Origin: Plantago ovata
Lineage: Eukaryota; Streptophyta; Magnoliopsida; Lamiales; Plantaginaceae
Direction: 5' to 3'
NCBI GenBank assembly: GCA_028274465.1
Contig: CM051457.1
Span: 31,159,313 to 31,223,312, forward strand
Length of the DNA: 64,000 nucleotides
Shown piece after piece: positions 48,000 through 61,026 of this stretch. The position numbers were made by a program, and so were the translations under genes. The notes beneath the pieces were generated by a model, which saw nothing but the letters and a program-made list of their open reading frames with translations, was not told the DNA's origin and did no database searches. Positions within the stretch are counted from its first letter, which is position 1, and the number at the start of each line of letters is the position of its first letter.

Positions 48000-48808
48000 C
48001 CCTACTAGAACCCCTAATATCATAATTGTACCCACTAGATAACAATTACATTCTAGTACCCAAATTTGACTTTTTCACTTTTCAATTATTGGATTTTGGC
48101 TGATCCAAACGACTTTAGTGAAAAAATATGGCCTTATAATTTTCATAATTTTCTTTTTTTCTTCCTTATTCTTTTTATTCTCACCCTTTTTATCTTCTAT
48201 TTTCTTCCTTTTTCTTTTTTATTTTTTCTTTTTCACCTTCTTCTTCTTCAATTTTACGGTACCAGAATTATGTCTGGTACCGGAGCTCCGATCGGAGCTT
48301 CACAGTGACAGTGAAGCTCCGATTGAACTTCACTCATGGAGCTTCACTGTCATAGTGAAGCTTCGATCGAGCTTCACTGTTACAGTGAAGCTCGAATCGG
48401 AGCTTCACAGCCCGCTCCGATCTGGAGCTTCACGGCTCCGATTGGGGTTGTGAAGCTCCGATCAGGAGCTTCACGTCCCAAATCGGAGCTGTGAAGTTCT
48501 GATAGCTCTGGTCGGAGCTCCGGTGATCGGAGCTCCGATCTTCTTTAATTTTTTTATTTTTTAATATATATTTTATATTTCATTTTTTATATTAAGTTTA
48601 TAGGGTTCATTTAGCAATAAAATTTTAGAAATCATGTAATTTAAAAAACAAAGAAAAAAGAAAAAGAAAGTTAAGGCCTTGTTTAATTGGATCACCCAAT
48701 GTCAATTCTGTAATTAGAGCTAAGTCAACCCAAAAACCAGCTTCAGGTACTAAAACGTAATTGTTATCCCTATTGGGTACAATTTTGAGAAATGGGTGTC
48801 TAGCAGGG
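48000..48808. mobile_element. 809-bp inverted-repeat element with a palindrome-rich core
   Basis: The left end (CCCTACTAGAACCCC, then ATAATTGTACCCACTAGATA and ACAATTACATTCTAGTACC) is matched in inverted form at the right end (CCCTGCTAGACACCC, then AAATTGTACCCAATAGGG and ATAACAATTACGTTTTAGTA) over about 75 bp. The middle contains a T-rich stretch and the array at 48258-48540. No target duplication was recognised, so the superfamily is open. It begins 6 bp after the Harbinger MITE. Confidence 0.7.
48258..48540. repeat. Array of alternating AGCTTCAC / GTGAAGCT inverted repeats
   Basis: Within about 210 bp there are at least six AGCTTCAC and four GTGAAGCT words, often as GGAGCTTCAC and GTGAAGCTCC, interleaved with CGGAGCTCCGATC palindromes at both flanks. 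A further hairpin, GGTACCAGA...TCTGGTACC, opens the array (48258-48281). GC content is much higher than in the surrounding DNA. Many alternative stem-loops are possible. Confidence 0.88.
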
Positions 48809-51059
48809 TAGTATTCTGATATTAAGTCTTTTTTTTTTTCTTTTATCTGCTAAAATTTCATTAACAAAAATCATAAGTAATGCGAAAGATTACAAGAGAG
48901 TCACACTATCTGAATCAAGTCATGAAAATAACAACCAAACCGAGCAAAATCATAAACTTTGGTACATCCAGAAAAGCAGCTAACGAGTTCCAAGTATTCC
49001 ACTAGGCAAGACCGCAAGAGTAAGCCACGAGACACACCAAAAGGGGCGACAATCAAGGAACACCAAAAATTCTTCCACCAAACGTCTGCTGCCTCACCAC
49101 TACTTGGAGAAAAGGAGCTCAAAGTGAACTACCAATCTGTCTTTTCTCCATTGAAGATTATATCTTTGAGACTCCTGATGAACATTTAATGATGGTGGAT
49201 AATCCTAATGAACATTGTGAAATCGCCGGTTTAATTTTGGATGATAATAAGACATTTCGGGATGTGGGGGTACTCGATTCTACGGAACACATAATTGGCA
49301 TTAGTTAACTGCTTCGAGTTAAAAAATTTCAACTTTGAGTTTAAGAGTATAATAATTCTCAATATTCTATCTTAATTCCATATTGCTTCGTCGGGTGTTT
49401 ATTACGAGTATCTCGGACTTGGATCCACTTACTCTTGACTGATGAATTCACTCGTCGAAGCATTAGTTCATTGATCATATGCTATTTTTTGTAAAATACA
49501 ATAGTTACTTAATTACTTCCATTTTAAACCAATTCGGAGTGATAAAAATGATCTACGTCGAGTAATCATCATAGAACTGGAACAGTTTGTATCAGGATCA
49601 AAACCCATTGACGACAGGTGAAGGTGAAGGTAATGTAAACCAATCCTCAAACAAGTGTAATTAAGACCTCTTCTTTTAGTTTGAAGAGTGATTTCATATA
49701 AAACCTAATTAGCCCTAGTCTAAAAGGTGGCAATAGACAAGTGATGAAGATAGAGTAGTAGTTTATATTCGCATTGCAGCATATTTTAGTTGGTGACAAG
49801 AAGTCTCGGATTCACTTGTGATATACGCTATAGCTACATTGCTACAACATTGACAATTCTTCCAAAAAGAGAAGATGAATCATCTGTGTAAAGCACATCG
49901 ATCAAAAGATAACATAACTAACTATTGTCAAATTTTTCCTAAGATAATAAAAAAAAATAGTCGACCAATTAGTGATTCCATTCCCCAATCTGATCATCAA
50001 CTTCCTCCGGATTAATGCAGGGCATCTATCTTTTAGAATTAGAATCTGTGCCTTGCCATAATAATTACCACTTTTCTAGTAACCCCCCTCTAGCTCGATT
50101 GATTACTCATCTCGCGGTATCAAATCTCAATCTTAAGAATAAGTGGCTTTACTTATATAGTAAATATACTACCACATCTCGAATAACCATACAATTACGT
50201 TTATACGCACATTTTAAAATTTAAATCAACGCTGAAAAGTAATCAAGAGTCCTAGTTCTTATATGGTGTGCCTTGTGTAATTTCGCTTTGTATAGTTTTT
50301 ATCAAATAAAAAGGTCAGGATGATTCTCCAAAACAAAGAGAATACGTATTTGTTTTAAACTTGGATATGTCTAGTAAGCACTCCGTATTACCACTTCCAC
50401 ATCCCGATCCCTGTAATCGCTAAGAGGAAGCGAGGAGCCACCATTTCTGGGTCAACTTGACGCATTGGCGTAGGCAGCCAACATACGGGATCTCCAAAAA
50501 TCTAAGATTGTCCTTGTCAAAAATGAAAAAAGAATACGTAAACTATCTAAAAAAAACAAATAGTACTATGTATTTAATGTATTTCAATTTTCAACTGCCT
50601 AATTCTAGAGCTCCAAGATGAAGAAATACTTAACTCCACGACGGCTGGGCAATTACGCGGGAAATTAACCACCTTCGAATCATGCCCGGGCGTGGGTTCA
50701 CCCCCTGAAGTGACCTGAATAATAGTCAATACCGACAGCGTTCGTTTCCATGCACCTATCCTCTGTGTGATACTCGAGTTATTATTCGCAAGTGTACACT
50801 TTAGACCTATGGAAAAGGAGGGAATATTAGAGAAAGCGTAATTCTCAGACCATTTTTCAAATAATACCAACACACTATCACACCATCCTGGAAAAAGAAA
50901 TAGATTTACTAAGAAAAAAATAAGAAGAAATATAAAAAAATCCAAAATTTAAAAAATAATAAAAAATAAAAAATAAGTTGTTATAGAAATCACCTCACAA
51001 TAAGGTTAGTAAAGTGTCAAATTTTCTTTATATAGATATTATTACTCCTAAGAAAAATC
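48809..51059. other. Anonymous DNA, LINE-like 3' end at its left
   Basis: At 48829-48900 poly-T, then TCTGCTAAAATTTCATTAAC and GATTACAAGAGAG, resembles a minus-strand LINE 3' end. Beyond 49190 nothing is recognised. A 123-codon minus-strand frame at 50574-50945 has a hydrophobic start but no family similarity. Confidence 0.4.
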
Positions 51060-51652
51060 AATTTACCCTTCGGATACTTCCTTTCGAGGTCTCGGGCTCT
51101 AGGTCTGGTGGCATCAGCTTGGTTGATCCATCCAAGTGTGATCAAGGTTGTTTAGTCGAGGCTTGAAGAGAAGATTGCCCCTTTCTTTGGTTTTCAACCG
51201 CCTTCTCTCCTTGGTTTGGTGTTTGGGTTAGTGGTAATCTCGGTTATCTTGTGCCTTGTTGTAGTAAACTTTGGTTGTAATTGTATTGAGGTTACTTGAG
51301 CTACTTACCTTCGCCGTGAGTGTCCTGTGACACAAGGAGAAAATCATCTTTCTTTTCGAGCTAAGTCCCCTAAACTTGATATGAAAGATATGCACACTCG
51401 TTTGGACTTGACCAAGAATTGGTGGTACACCTTGTAAAGTCCCCGGATCTTGGTCTCTTGCTAGTAGGATGGACATACTAGACGAGGAGGTCAAGTAGAG
51501 CTACGGTCATAACGGTGGGGGTTGCTCTTGTCTTTACCCTTCATTTGCTAGGTTGTTTTGGGTCGTGTTGTTTGTTCCGGTGTTCATCCCTTATACACCT
51601 TATTGTTATTGTATGAACTCTCTATTGGTAATTTATAAAACTTTAGCCGTTT

Positions 51653-51691
<39 letters not shown>
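51060..51691 (+). mobile_element. 5'-truncated LINE or retrocopy tail with poly(A)
   Basis: A stretch of higher GC content ends in TTTATAAAACTTTAGCCGTT and then about 37 A residues (51655-51691). A uniform genomic poly(A) after such a sequence is typical of LINE or LINE-mobilised insertions on the plus strand. No reverse transcriptase remains and all frames are broken. The left border is a guess. Confidence 0.55.
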
Positions 51692-51694
<3 letters not shown>

Positions 51695-52310
51695 TACCTC
51701 GAATATACCTGATGTATATAGTTATTTCTAACACTCATACTCTCTCAAATCATTTCACTCATGTCACGTTACTTCCTACCTACTCATGCCCAAACACTAA
51801 AAACGGTCTTCACCAACCATTCACTCTTAAATTCAACTTTTTCATTTAATTTTTCATTTCTTTCAAATCAAAATGCAAAAAAATAAAATAAAAGGCAAAA
51901 GAAAAAAAATAGAGCTAATTCCGGGATGAACAATTCACACACCCAATAGCGTGTGAACAAGCCTAAACCAAGTCTTCTCCAGCGTTTCACACACTGTTAG
52001 AGATAGGCCACCTTCACCTGTCATTTCTTAATTACTCATATCCAAACACAAAAAATATTCTCCAACAGTATCCCCTCTTAAACTCAAAAAAAAAAATTAT
52101 TTAATTTTCATTTCTTTTAAACTTTACTATTTAAACAAACAAACAAAAAGTAAAAAAAATAAAATAAAATAAGACTCATCCCAGGACAACAAGATCAACC
52201 CGGAATGACAGGTTATCCAACTCACACGACTATCATAGTGCAAAGAAGGATGAGTAAGGGCATCTCCAGCAACCCACATGCTGTTGGGACTTGTATAATT
52301 TGGACATTTT
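51692..52310. repeat. Two diverged copies of a MITE-like segment
   Basis: TACTCATGCCCAAACACTAA near 51780 and TACTCATATCCAAACACAAA near 52035 start similar segments of about 110 bp (each with CTCTTAAA, then TCATTTCTTT). CTTCTCCAGCG (51972) and GGGCATCTCCAGCAACCCAC (52258) resemble Harbinger-type tips. Probably two related MITEs side by side or nested; borders are not resolved. Confidence 0.45.
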
Positions 52311-55300
52311 GATCTGATGACAAACTTGTAATAATGCACCAATCAACCCAAAGAAATGAAAATTTAGAGTAAAATGTTATTCTTGATCTAACAAGGTCAA
52401 TTTTGTGATTAGGGATGCTAAGGAGATTTGGAAAAAGAAATCTATTTATAAATGAAATGAAATAAATGTACAAGTTTTTCATGAAACTTACTCACCCTTA
52501 TGAAAATAAATTCTCATAAAACATAGTAAATATTAAATATTAAAATATGTGGAGCATTAGATGCTACGGGATAACCAGCATAGAAGAATGTACTCCGTGA
52601 AGAATGCGGTCATGTGTGACCCTACTACCTAATAAACCACTAACCTCATATAGCACCATTTTTTCACCATTTCAATTTTTAAACATCTCACCAATTTTGA
52701 AAATGATAAAATTATATACAAGCGAACATTTATTTACAAACATAACTATAGACCATTTGGAGTTATTTTCATTTTGACAATCTACGTTCTAAGAATGTGG
52801 TCCAGTTTTGGGACTCTTTTAGGTTTGCCCTTGACAATGTTCACTCAAAAAATATTTTAGGACTTTTTTCATTTTAACTACCAAAATAACTTTCCAAACA
52901 CTCACTCCAAAGTAACACCAAACCCAATTTTCTCTCACACTAAATTTTTTTCTTATTTCACCTTCTCAACCCCCTGCTGCTAAAACAATTCCCCCAAAAT
53001 GCTCTAAACACTCCCTACCATCCTTTATTTATTCTAATAGATCATAATTTATTTATTTTTATCGGACATCCCCGAAGGGACTTCTGGATCATAATTTAGC
53101 TCTCAACTTTTTTATTTCTCTCTTCTACTGTAATATTGACACTAATAAAAAAAACCATTCTTTATTTCTAGAAAAAGCCATTGTTTATTGATTTATATCT
53201 TTTTTAAATACAAATAAAAAAAAAGTACGTAACTCTAAACCAGTCAGATTTGATTTTCTGCGATACGAATGTTGAATGTGAGAATTGAAAATTTGAAGGG
53301 GGGTTGCATGGATGGAGGGGAAAGAAAGTTGGAAGGAATATAAACACTTTACAATGAAAAGAGCAAACAAATTTTACAGTCTTATTTGTATCTTTTTTTT
53401 AATTTCTTACAATTATTATTATTATTATATATTCTGCTGCCATTCGGCCCTCCCAGTCTCAACATAGCCTTTCAACTTTTTAGGCACTCTTTGTGGCTTT
53501 TATGCCTTACCGAAGGACACCATCAATTCTCAAATCCTCCCTTCAACTTTTGCTTTAATCTCTATTTACTTTGATTTTAAAAATTCAAGCAGAAGCCAAG
53601 AAAACACATTCGCACGTAACGGATACCCGAGAAAAATTGAAAAGAAAACACATTTGCACCGAGAGCAACATAACTTATAAGAAAGGAGAAACAAAAAGAA
53701 CACAGAATTACAATGGACTAATGATTTCTTCTATGCTGCAACTAATTTTACCAATCACATGAGAACTCCACTAAAAAAGCAAGTAATAGTGCACACGGGG
53801 AGAATGCAGCATGAAATAAACCTTGCCAGGTTTCTCAGATGCTGCACGCATACTACAGGTACAGGGATGTAAAAGAGCAACTGACATTCTCTAAAAGTCG
53901 AGAGTTTTGGTTTCATACAAGTAATTACATGACACTTTCGTATGTTTCAGCAGCGATGTATGCAAAGCCACTTGGCATCACTTTAATGCAAATAACAAAA
54001 TTCAGTTTAGACACCATGTTCTGGAGATATGAACCACAAAGTAAAAGGTGAATTTTGTGATATCTTAACTTTGCCACTTGGGATAGATCTCTTGGTAACT
54101 TAAAAAAGCACAAGTCAAAAACAGCAAAGGCTTTCAACGGCCTTTGCTTTTTTATCACAATATTAGAAAATTCTAAAAACATTTGGACATTTCGGGCAAT
54201 TTTCGCCTCCCAAACTACAAATCCACAACTTAGAAATTCAGTGTTAAACGGCTAACTATTTACCTGTTAGAACTTGAACCCCAAACAATTGAATACGAAA
54301 CATGTTCATACTACTTAATATCATCTTGAGTTGTAGTATCTTACTTGTAAGAAGAATTACAGGCAGCGAAGATTTTGAACTCCAGTCAAAAGCAATTCAC
54401 AGTGTATCGAGTATTACACGCCCCTGTTTATGCCAACATGTACAATTTGCGATACCGGTGGTTTCATTTCATCCACAACTCTTAATGTGATGGAAAGCTA
54501 ATACTTTCCAAATCAACTAGCAGCGAAACACATTCACTCGTGAGACTGAGACATAGCCAAGTAGATGAAAACAAAATGATTGGAGCGCACATAAGAGATC
54601 AAGTATCAACTATAGGTGATTCAAGTACAAATCCAAGTACATAGAAAACAAGGTTATATTTAACAAGATAAAAACAGACACTGCAGATAGTTTAAAGAAA
54701 AAAAAGACTAAATACAGAAAACCAGCTGAGGTGGGAAGCAGTATCATTGTCATAATAGAACAAAATCCAGAGAATTCACTTCTTCCATGTTCCACATCAA
54801 ACACCAGTATATAATCAAAAACAAATCATAGTTCCTCAATGCCCATAACAAAGTAAGATAAATTATTAAAATATTAGTGGTGATATATTAATAAAATTTA
54901 CTATGAGTTAGTGGGTTTCTTTTGTTTTTTTACAACCTCTTTTTTTGCACTCATGCAACAACCACAGGTGTGTTAATGTGTAAATATGTGGGGGCATAGT
55001 GGTTGATAAAATTGTAAGTATTTCTGTGTTGTAACTTGTAAGGGCAATATTTAAGCAGGTGAGATATAAAAACTCCAAAAACAGAAATTGTACTTTATAC
55101 TGAGACGTAGAAAAAAGCAAAGTGGTAACTTTGATAATAGTAGTAGTAATGGTTAAAGTCCTAGGAAATCTAATGTAGTGTATTATTCGAATCAAATAGC
55201 TATAGAATCATTTTAACGCTAATTAATATGAACAAGTTGCATCTGTCAAGCCCAAAAGAAAGATTTTGTATAATGATAAAGTTTGGTCGCATGGTTGTCA

Positions 55301-55738
55301 TTTTCCACTAAGAGTGTAAAACTGCATGAGGATCCAAGCAGAGTAGGTCACAGTAGGATTATATGAAAAAAATAGCCAAGAAAAAGGCATCAGATGATGG
55401 AGAGAGAGTGGTTATGATGATGCCTTATTGATGAACTACAAAAAGAGATCAATATAAATAACTGATCTACACTTGGTGTAAAAGTGCTTTAAGAGAAAAA
55501 GATGGTATCCCACCAGAGTGTTGAGGCCTACATGATAGACACTAGTATAATATTTGACAGAGAGATACCTTGTTTCTGAGTCGCTGCTGCTGCTTATAAA
55601 TTTGAATCCACCACTTCACTTTGCAAACCCAAAGCCAAAAGCAGCTCTTTATCGTTCTCTCTTCCCTCCAAGTCCCTACCACTATACTTCAACACAAAAA
55701 ACAGAGCAGTAAATAGCATCATCAAATACAACTTTGCC
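52311..55738. other. Region upstream of the ABCG14-like gene, no gene seen
   Basis: AT-rich with scattered frames of 60-95 codons on both strands, none with a domain. The right part must include the transporter's promoter and 5' untranslated region; the segment at 55590-55738 is pyrimidine-rich and ATG-poor, as leaders are. Confidence 0.5.
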
Positions 55739-58612
55739 ATGCCACTCGGTTCAGTTGCTCCTAAACCAGAAACAGATGGCACCCAACTTACCGGCCTCCC
55801 CAATAGGCCCGACTCCTTTGACACAGCTTATATGGCTTACCCTGCCCAGACCAATTCACAGTCCTTCCTCCAACGGAGTTTATACCCCATTACTTTAAAG
55901 GTCTCTCTAATCACCCAACACACAGAGTTTTGCACATAAGTAGTTTTTCAAACATATAACATGATTAGTTTCACATGGCATGCAGAAGAACAGGATTATT
56001 ATTGTTTAATTTGTGTTAAAATAAAATAGCTGGAACGATAATGAAAAATAAGCTTATAAATACACATAATTTCCATATTTTTAATTTTTCTGTTTTTTTC
56101 TTGTTTTAACAGTTTGAGGAGATTGTGTACAAGGTGTCTTCTGAAGGGAAAAGTAGTTGTTTTGGAGGAAAGCCAAACACCAAGGAGAAAACAATACTTA
56201 ATGGAGTTACAGGGATGGTCTGTCCTGGAGAAATACTGGCGATGCTCGGCCCATCAGGCAGTGGCAAAACCACCCTGCTGACTGCCCTTGGAGGCCGCCT
56301 CACCGGGAAGCTGTCAGGGAAAATCACCTATAATAGCCAGCCCTTTTCAGGTTCCATCAAACGCCGAACAGGATTTGTAGCACAGGATGATGTTCTATAT
56401 CCACATCTAACCGTATTTGAGACTCTATTGTTTACCGCACTACTGAGATTGCCCAAAAGCCTGAGCAGAGATGATATAGCAGAACATGTGGAGCAGGTTA
56501 TAGCAGAACTCGGATTGATTCCATGCCGGGACAGCATGATAGGTGGACCGCTGTTCCGAGGAATATCCGGTGGAGAGAAGAAGAGAGTAAGCATAGGTCA
56601 AGAAATGCTAATCAATCCAAGTTTATTATTGTTAGACGAACCCACTTCAGGGCTTGATTCAACTACAGCTCAACGTATTTTGAACACGGTCAAAGGGCTC
56701 GCACGCGGAGGCCGGACTGTCATTACCACTATTCATCAGCCCTCTAGTCGGCTCTACCATATGTTCGACAAGGTAATTTTGCTATCTGAAGGCTGCCCAA
56801 TCTACTATGGTCTCGCATCAACAGCTTTGGAGTATTTCTCTACAGTTGGATTTTCAACTTCCATCACTGTCAATCCTGCTGATCTCTTGCTAGATCTTGC
56901 CAACGGTAATTATAAAATTCCATTTTTGTGCAAATATTCTTCACACGGGCAATAATATACTTTAGTTTGAATATAAAGTACCTCAAAGCTTTTATTTATG
57001 TGCCTTTCAAAATGCACCAAAGATATGCCACTAAGCCCACCTAAGCAGTGGTAATGATTAATGTTTTAATGGAGCTTAGAATGTCCCCACCCTCGTATTG
57101 CTCGAAGTTCGGTAATATGGTGATTTAATCTCTAATAGTGATAATCGAAACTTACTAAATAGAGACTCTCACCTAATTATTCAGGAAGTTGACACAATAT
57201 ATATATTAGTTATTATGTATCAACTTATTTTTATATTACTAATTAAAGAGATAATGAAAATCTTACAAATTGTTCTACCAGGAATAGGACCTGATCAGCT
57301 TACTAGTGACCAGAATGACAACACGCGACAAGATCCAAAGTTAGTGAAAGAATTACTCATCTCTGCCTATGACAAGAACATCTCAACCAGGCTTAAAACT
57401 GAGCTGTGCAACTTGGATGTTAGCAACTACAGTTTCTCAAAGGAAACTTCTAAGAGTAAGCATCCAGATTATTTCCCTGAAATCCTCGGAACATCATTTT
57501 ACCTAATCTCTCAATTCAACTACAAACACTGTTCTACCAATCCAAGCTGTCTCATGATGATTTTTAAATGATGCAGAAAATGATGTGAAACTAGAGAAGT
57601 GGAGCACAACTTGGTGCCATCAGTTCAAGATCCTGCTTGTGCGGGGACTGAGGGAACGGCGATTTGATGCCTTCAACAAGTTAAGAATCTTCCAAGTCCT
57701 AAGTGTGGCAATACTTGGCGGGCTTCTTTGGTGGCACACCCCATCATCTCACATTGATGACCGAGTAAGACTCTATACAACTACAGATAGCAAACATACC
57801 TTTATTTCTAAGCCTGAGCTAGAAATGTTATAATACTTATACTAACACTGCAGTTGCGCATTGATCTCCTTGTCACTCATAAAAATTTAAGCCAGATGTG
57901 TATGTTATTTTCTCTAAATTACCAGCAATTACGAGGAATCCTAATCAAGAGTTATTTGTATATGCAGATAGCCATGTTGTTCTTTTTCTCTGTCTTTTGG
58001 GGCTTCTATCCACTGTACAATGCGGTTTTCACTTTTCCTCAAGAAAGAACCATGCTTATCAAGGAGAGGTCGTCTGGTATGTACCGACTCTCATCCTATT
58101 TTCTCGCGAGAACAGTGGGGGATCTTCCTCTGGAGCTAGCACTGCCAATAGCATTCACACTCATCTTTTATTGGATGGGTGGCCTTAAAGCGGACCTCGC
58201 CACATTCGTCCTTTCCCTTCTGGTAGTTCTTCTAAGTGTCCTGGTTGCCCAAAGTCTTGGCTTGGCATTTGGGGCAATACTAATGGATGTCAAACAAGCT
58301 GCAACTTTAGCCTCTGTAACAACCTTGGTCTTCCTTATTGCTGGAGGATACTACGTTAGACAAATTCCCCCATTCATAGCCTGGCTAAAGTATCTGAGCT
58401 ACAGCTATTACTGTTACAAGCTTCTTCTTGGGGTTCAATACACTGAGGATGACTACTATGAGTGCGCTAAGGGGGTCTACTGCCGAGCTGAAGATTATCC
58501 TGGCATTAAATCAGTAGGTTTAAACCACTTGTGGATGGATGTTCTGGCAATGCTACTAATGTTGGTGGGCTATCGGTTTATTGCATACCTAGCTCTACAC
58601 CGGGTGCGTTGA
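55739..58612 (+). CDS. ABCG14: ABCG-subfamily half transporter, ABCG14-like
   Basis: Five exons (55739-55900, 56113-56905, 57282-57455, 57577-57764, 57968-58612) with GT-AG borders and correct phase give 653 residues; Arabidopsis ABCG14 has 648. The nucleotide-binding domain carries Walker [10 protein letters not shown] (100-108), Q-loop GFVAQDD (Gln145), signature [12 protein letters not shown] (205-216), Walker [13 protein letters not shown] (225-236) and the H-loop His262. The C-terminal half contains the ABC2 membrane domain, with [50 protein letters not shown] and [12 protein letters not shown]. Half transporters work as dimers. Arabidopsis ABCG14 is a plasma-membrane exporter needed for root-to-shoot cytokinin transport. 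The N-terminal [14 protein letters not shown] and [11 protein letters not shown] also match that protein. No lesions are seen. Confidence 0.97.
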
Positions 58613-61026
58613 AGGGTGATCCAGCGAGTTTCCTTTTCTTTTTCAGCTGAGGAATAAAGTTAGCTTAGGCGAACACCCCCTGCCAGGTTTTGGTTATAGA
58701 CACCTAAAACTTAATATAGTACCTTCTGGCAGGGATTTTACATAAACCTGATCTAGGAATAGTTCTATAGTGTAGCAGTAATTTTGTTTACCCCCAAACA
58801 AAATGTGGATCTACAATATATAATAATATGAGAAAAAGGTAAACAGGTAAGCAAACCTCAAAGCACAATAGCATTCTGCAAAACAGAAGCATTGTTCTAT
58901 GTGGGGGCACTGGGATCCATGAAATCGCTTTAGCTTCACCAACTCCTGCAGATGCATTGACCACAGAAAGGGAGCACTTTATGAGAAACTGATTGAACAA
59001 ACAAAAGCATGATAGCAATGCTTAATGATCTTGATTCTTGAGTAAATTTAATCACCCAATCCTTTACAATGAATATATTAGTAAACAATATCAAATCCCT
59101 CCATAATTCTTCATGTATTATAGTCGGTTTTCATTCTCGTACTAATCATTCACTTCCAAAGAAAAACATGAAAAGAATTGTTAAAGAGACCTACCTTGCA
59201 ACGAAACCTTGACATTCTTGTGATGTCCAAGGACAGAGATGGGCATCCACTAAAACTTCATTTCCTACTCATACTACAGAAATGCTCAATACAGAACGCT
59301 CAGATGAAATACCAAATAATAGGACAGTAAATCAAGTAAGTGAAGACAAAATACAAACGGCAATATGAAATTGAGTCCTAAGAAACCAGAGTCAGAAGAA
59401 TACAAGCATCAGAACTTCATTAGGAGAGACCTAAATTTCAACGTCGTCATTTATAATAGACTAATTTATCTTTGAGAGAATCAATGAAATCGATAGCTGA
59501 AACCATTATAAAGGGAGAAGGTCCCCCCATCGTATGGATGGATACATATATAAGTGGAAGCTGGGGAAACAACAAAGAATGACATCCCAAATCCTTGTCA
59601 TTTGCTACTATCTATATAGTGCAGTCCCACAAAACACTTTCTGGAAACAGTAGGAAAAAGACAAGCATTTATACAGTGGTGACTCCTTATCAGTGTGATG
59701 GGCTGTCTATCCAAGTAAAATAGCTGCTTAAGTTTTATGCACCCTAGTACAGTGAGAAACCAACAAGTTACTACCTGATTCGAATAGTATAATTGGTAGT
59801 TTTCAGAGGTTAAAATTGAGCATCACAAGTTTGGTTGGAGATGTTGGCCAAGCACAGAACCTACATGAAACTCGTATGGAATGGACAAAATTATGACAGA
59901 CTATTTTCTATATAAATTGCATGGAACATCAGGGATGTAAGTTTATAAAAATGCTGATAATCTGAGAAGAGACATACAGCTGAGGCCAGCAGATAGTAAT
60001 CTAAATGTATTGGTTAATAATGACTTCAAACATTTCATAACAGACATTCCAGGAGCAGTCCAGGACTGCCTGACAAACAAAAAGCAGCAAGTTGATAGAA
60101 GTTACTTGTGGAGGTTCCATGGAACTGGTTAAGAAAATAATATTATTCTTACAACTTTTGATGAGAGACAGAAAGTAGGATAACAACATGCTTGTTGTAT
60201 AATAGAAGTGTAAATTTCAGAAACTTAATCGTCAAGAAGAAAATAGAAAAAACTGTGAAGAAAAAGTATGTCGTACCGCAGGAAGTAGTATAATGATGAA
60301 GGGGAGGTACGTAACATCATAAACCTCTAGCTCAAGTGGAGTTCATAGATCCCCATTATCTTGTCTTGCATGCTGTATGGATTGACAATGATTCCAACCA
60401 ATATCCCCCACCTTCCAAAAGAGTCTCTCAAATATCACCAGGACATCAGCAGAAACATATTTAGCATAGCATATTAGAACAAATGCAACAAACCTAGGTT
60501 CTTAACATATTAAAAAGCAACCAATTCAGAAACATAATTAATTACACAGAGAAGCTTATGGATACTATCTTGATCATCCCATTCGACCTTTATGGCATCC
60601 TTAACCTGGCCAAAGAGGTACTCAGTTACCTGTTTGCTAGCCAACTTATATGATTAAAAATGACAAACTTGACTAATGTGGTTAATAATTAGATTCCTCA
60701 AAAGATATACATGCATGATATAATCCTTTCCACAGACATAAAAAATCCATTAACTTTCTGGTAACTGAACACATATAATTAATTTCTGCAAGCTTCAATC
60801 CTTAGAAAATTGTTAAATAGCCATACTACTACTATCATCCTACTCTAACCCTAGGTAGAGGGGACAACAACTACAATGATGGAGTAATATTTTATCTATC
60901 TAAGGTTCAGGTTGTACAATGTGTACAAAGAAGGCAAGCTAGATGAGAACTGAGCAGTATTCATGAGATAGCAAGAAAAACAATTCACCCATACATAGAA
61001 TTCACCTCCACCGAACAAAATAATAT
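58613..61026. other. Region between the convergent ABCG14-like and PPR genes
   Basis: Holds the 3' untranslated ends of both genes. I see no further coding exon, repeat array or hairpin of note. Confidence 0.5.

Noticed and set aside
50574..50945. A 123-codon minus-strand frame with a hydrophobic start.
   Set aside because: The N-terminal part is translated AT-rich low complexity and the rest has no recognisable similarity.
57854..57967. An extension of the last ABCG14 exon upstream to a Met at 57854.
   Set aside because: The conserved protein passes directly from SHIDDR to the LFFFSVFWG helix, and a good acceptor (ATATGCAG) is present at 57967.
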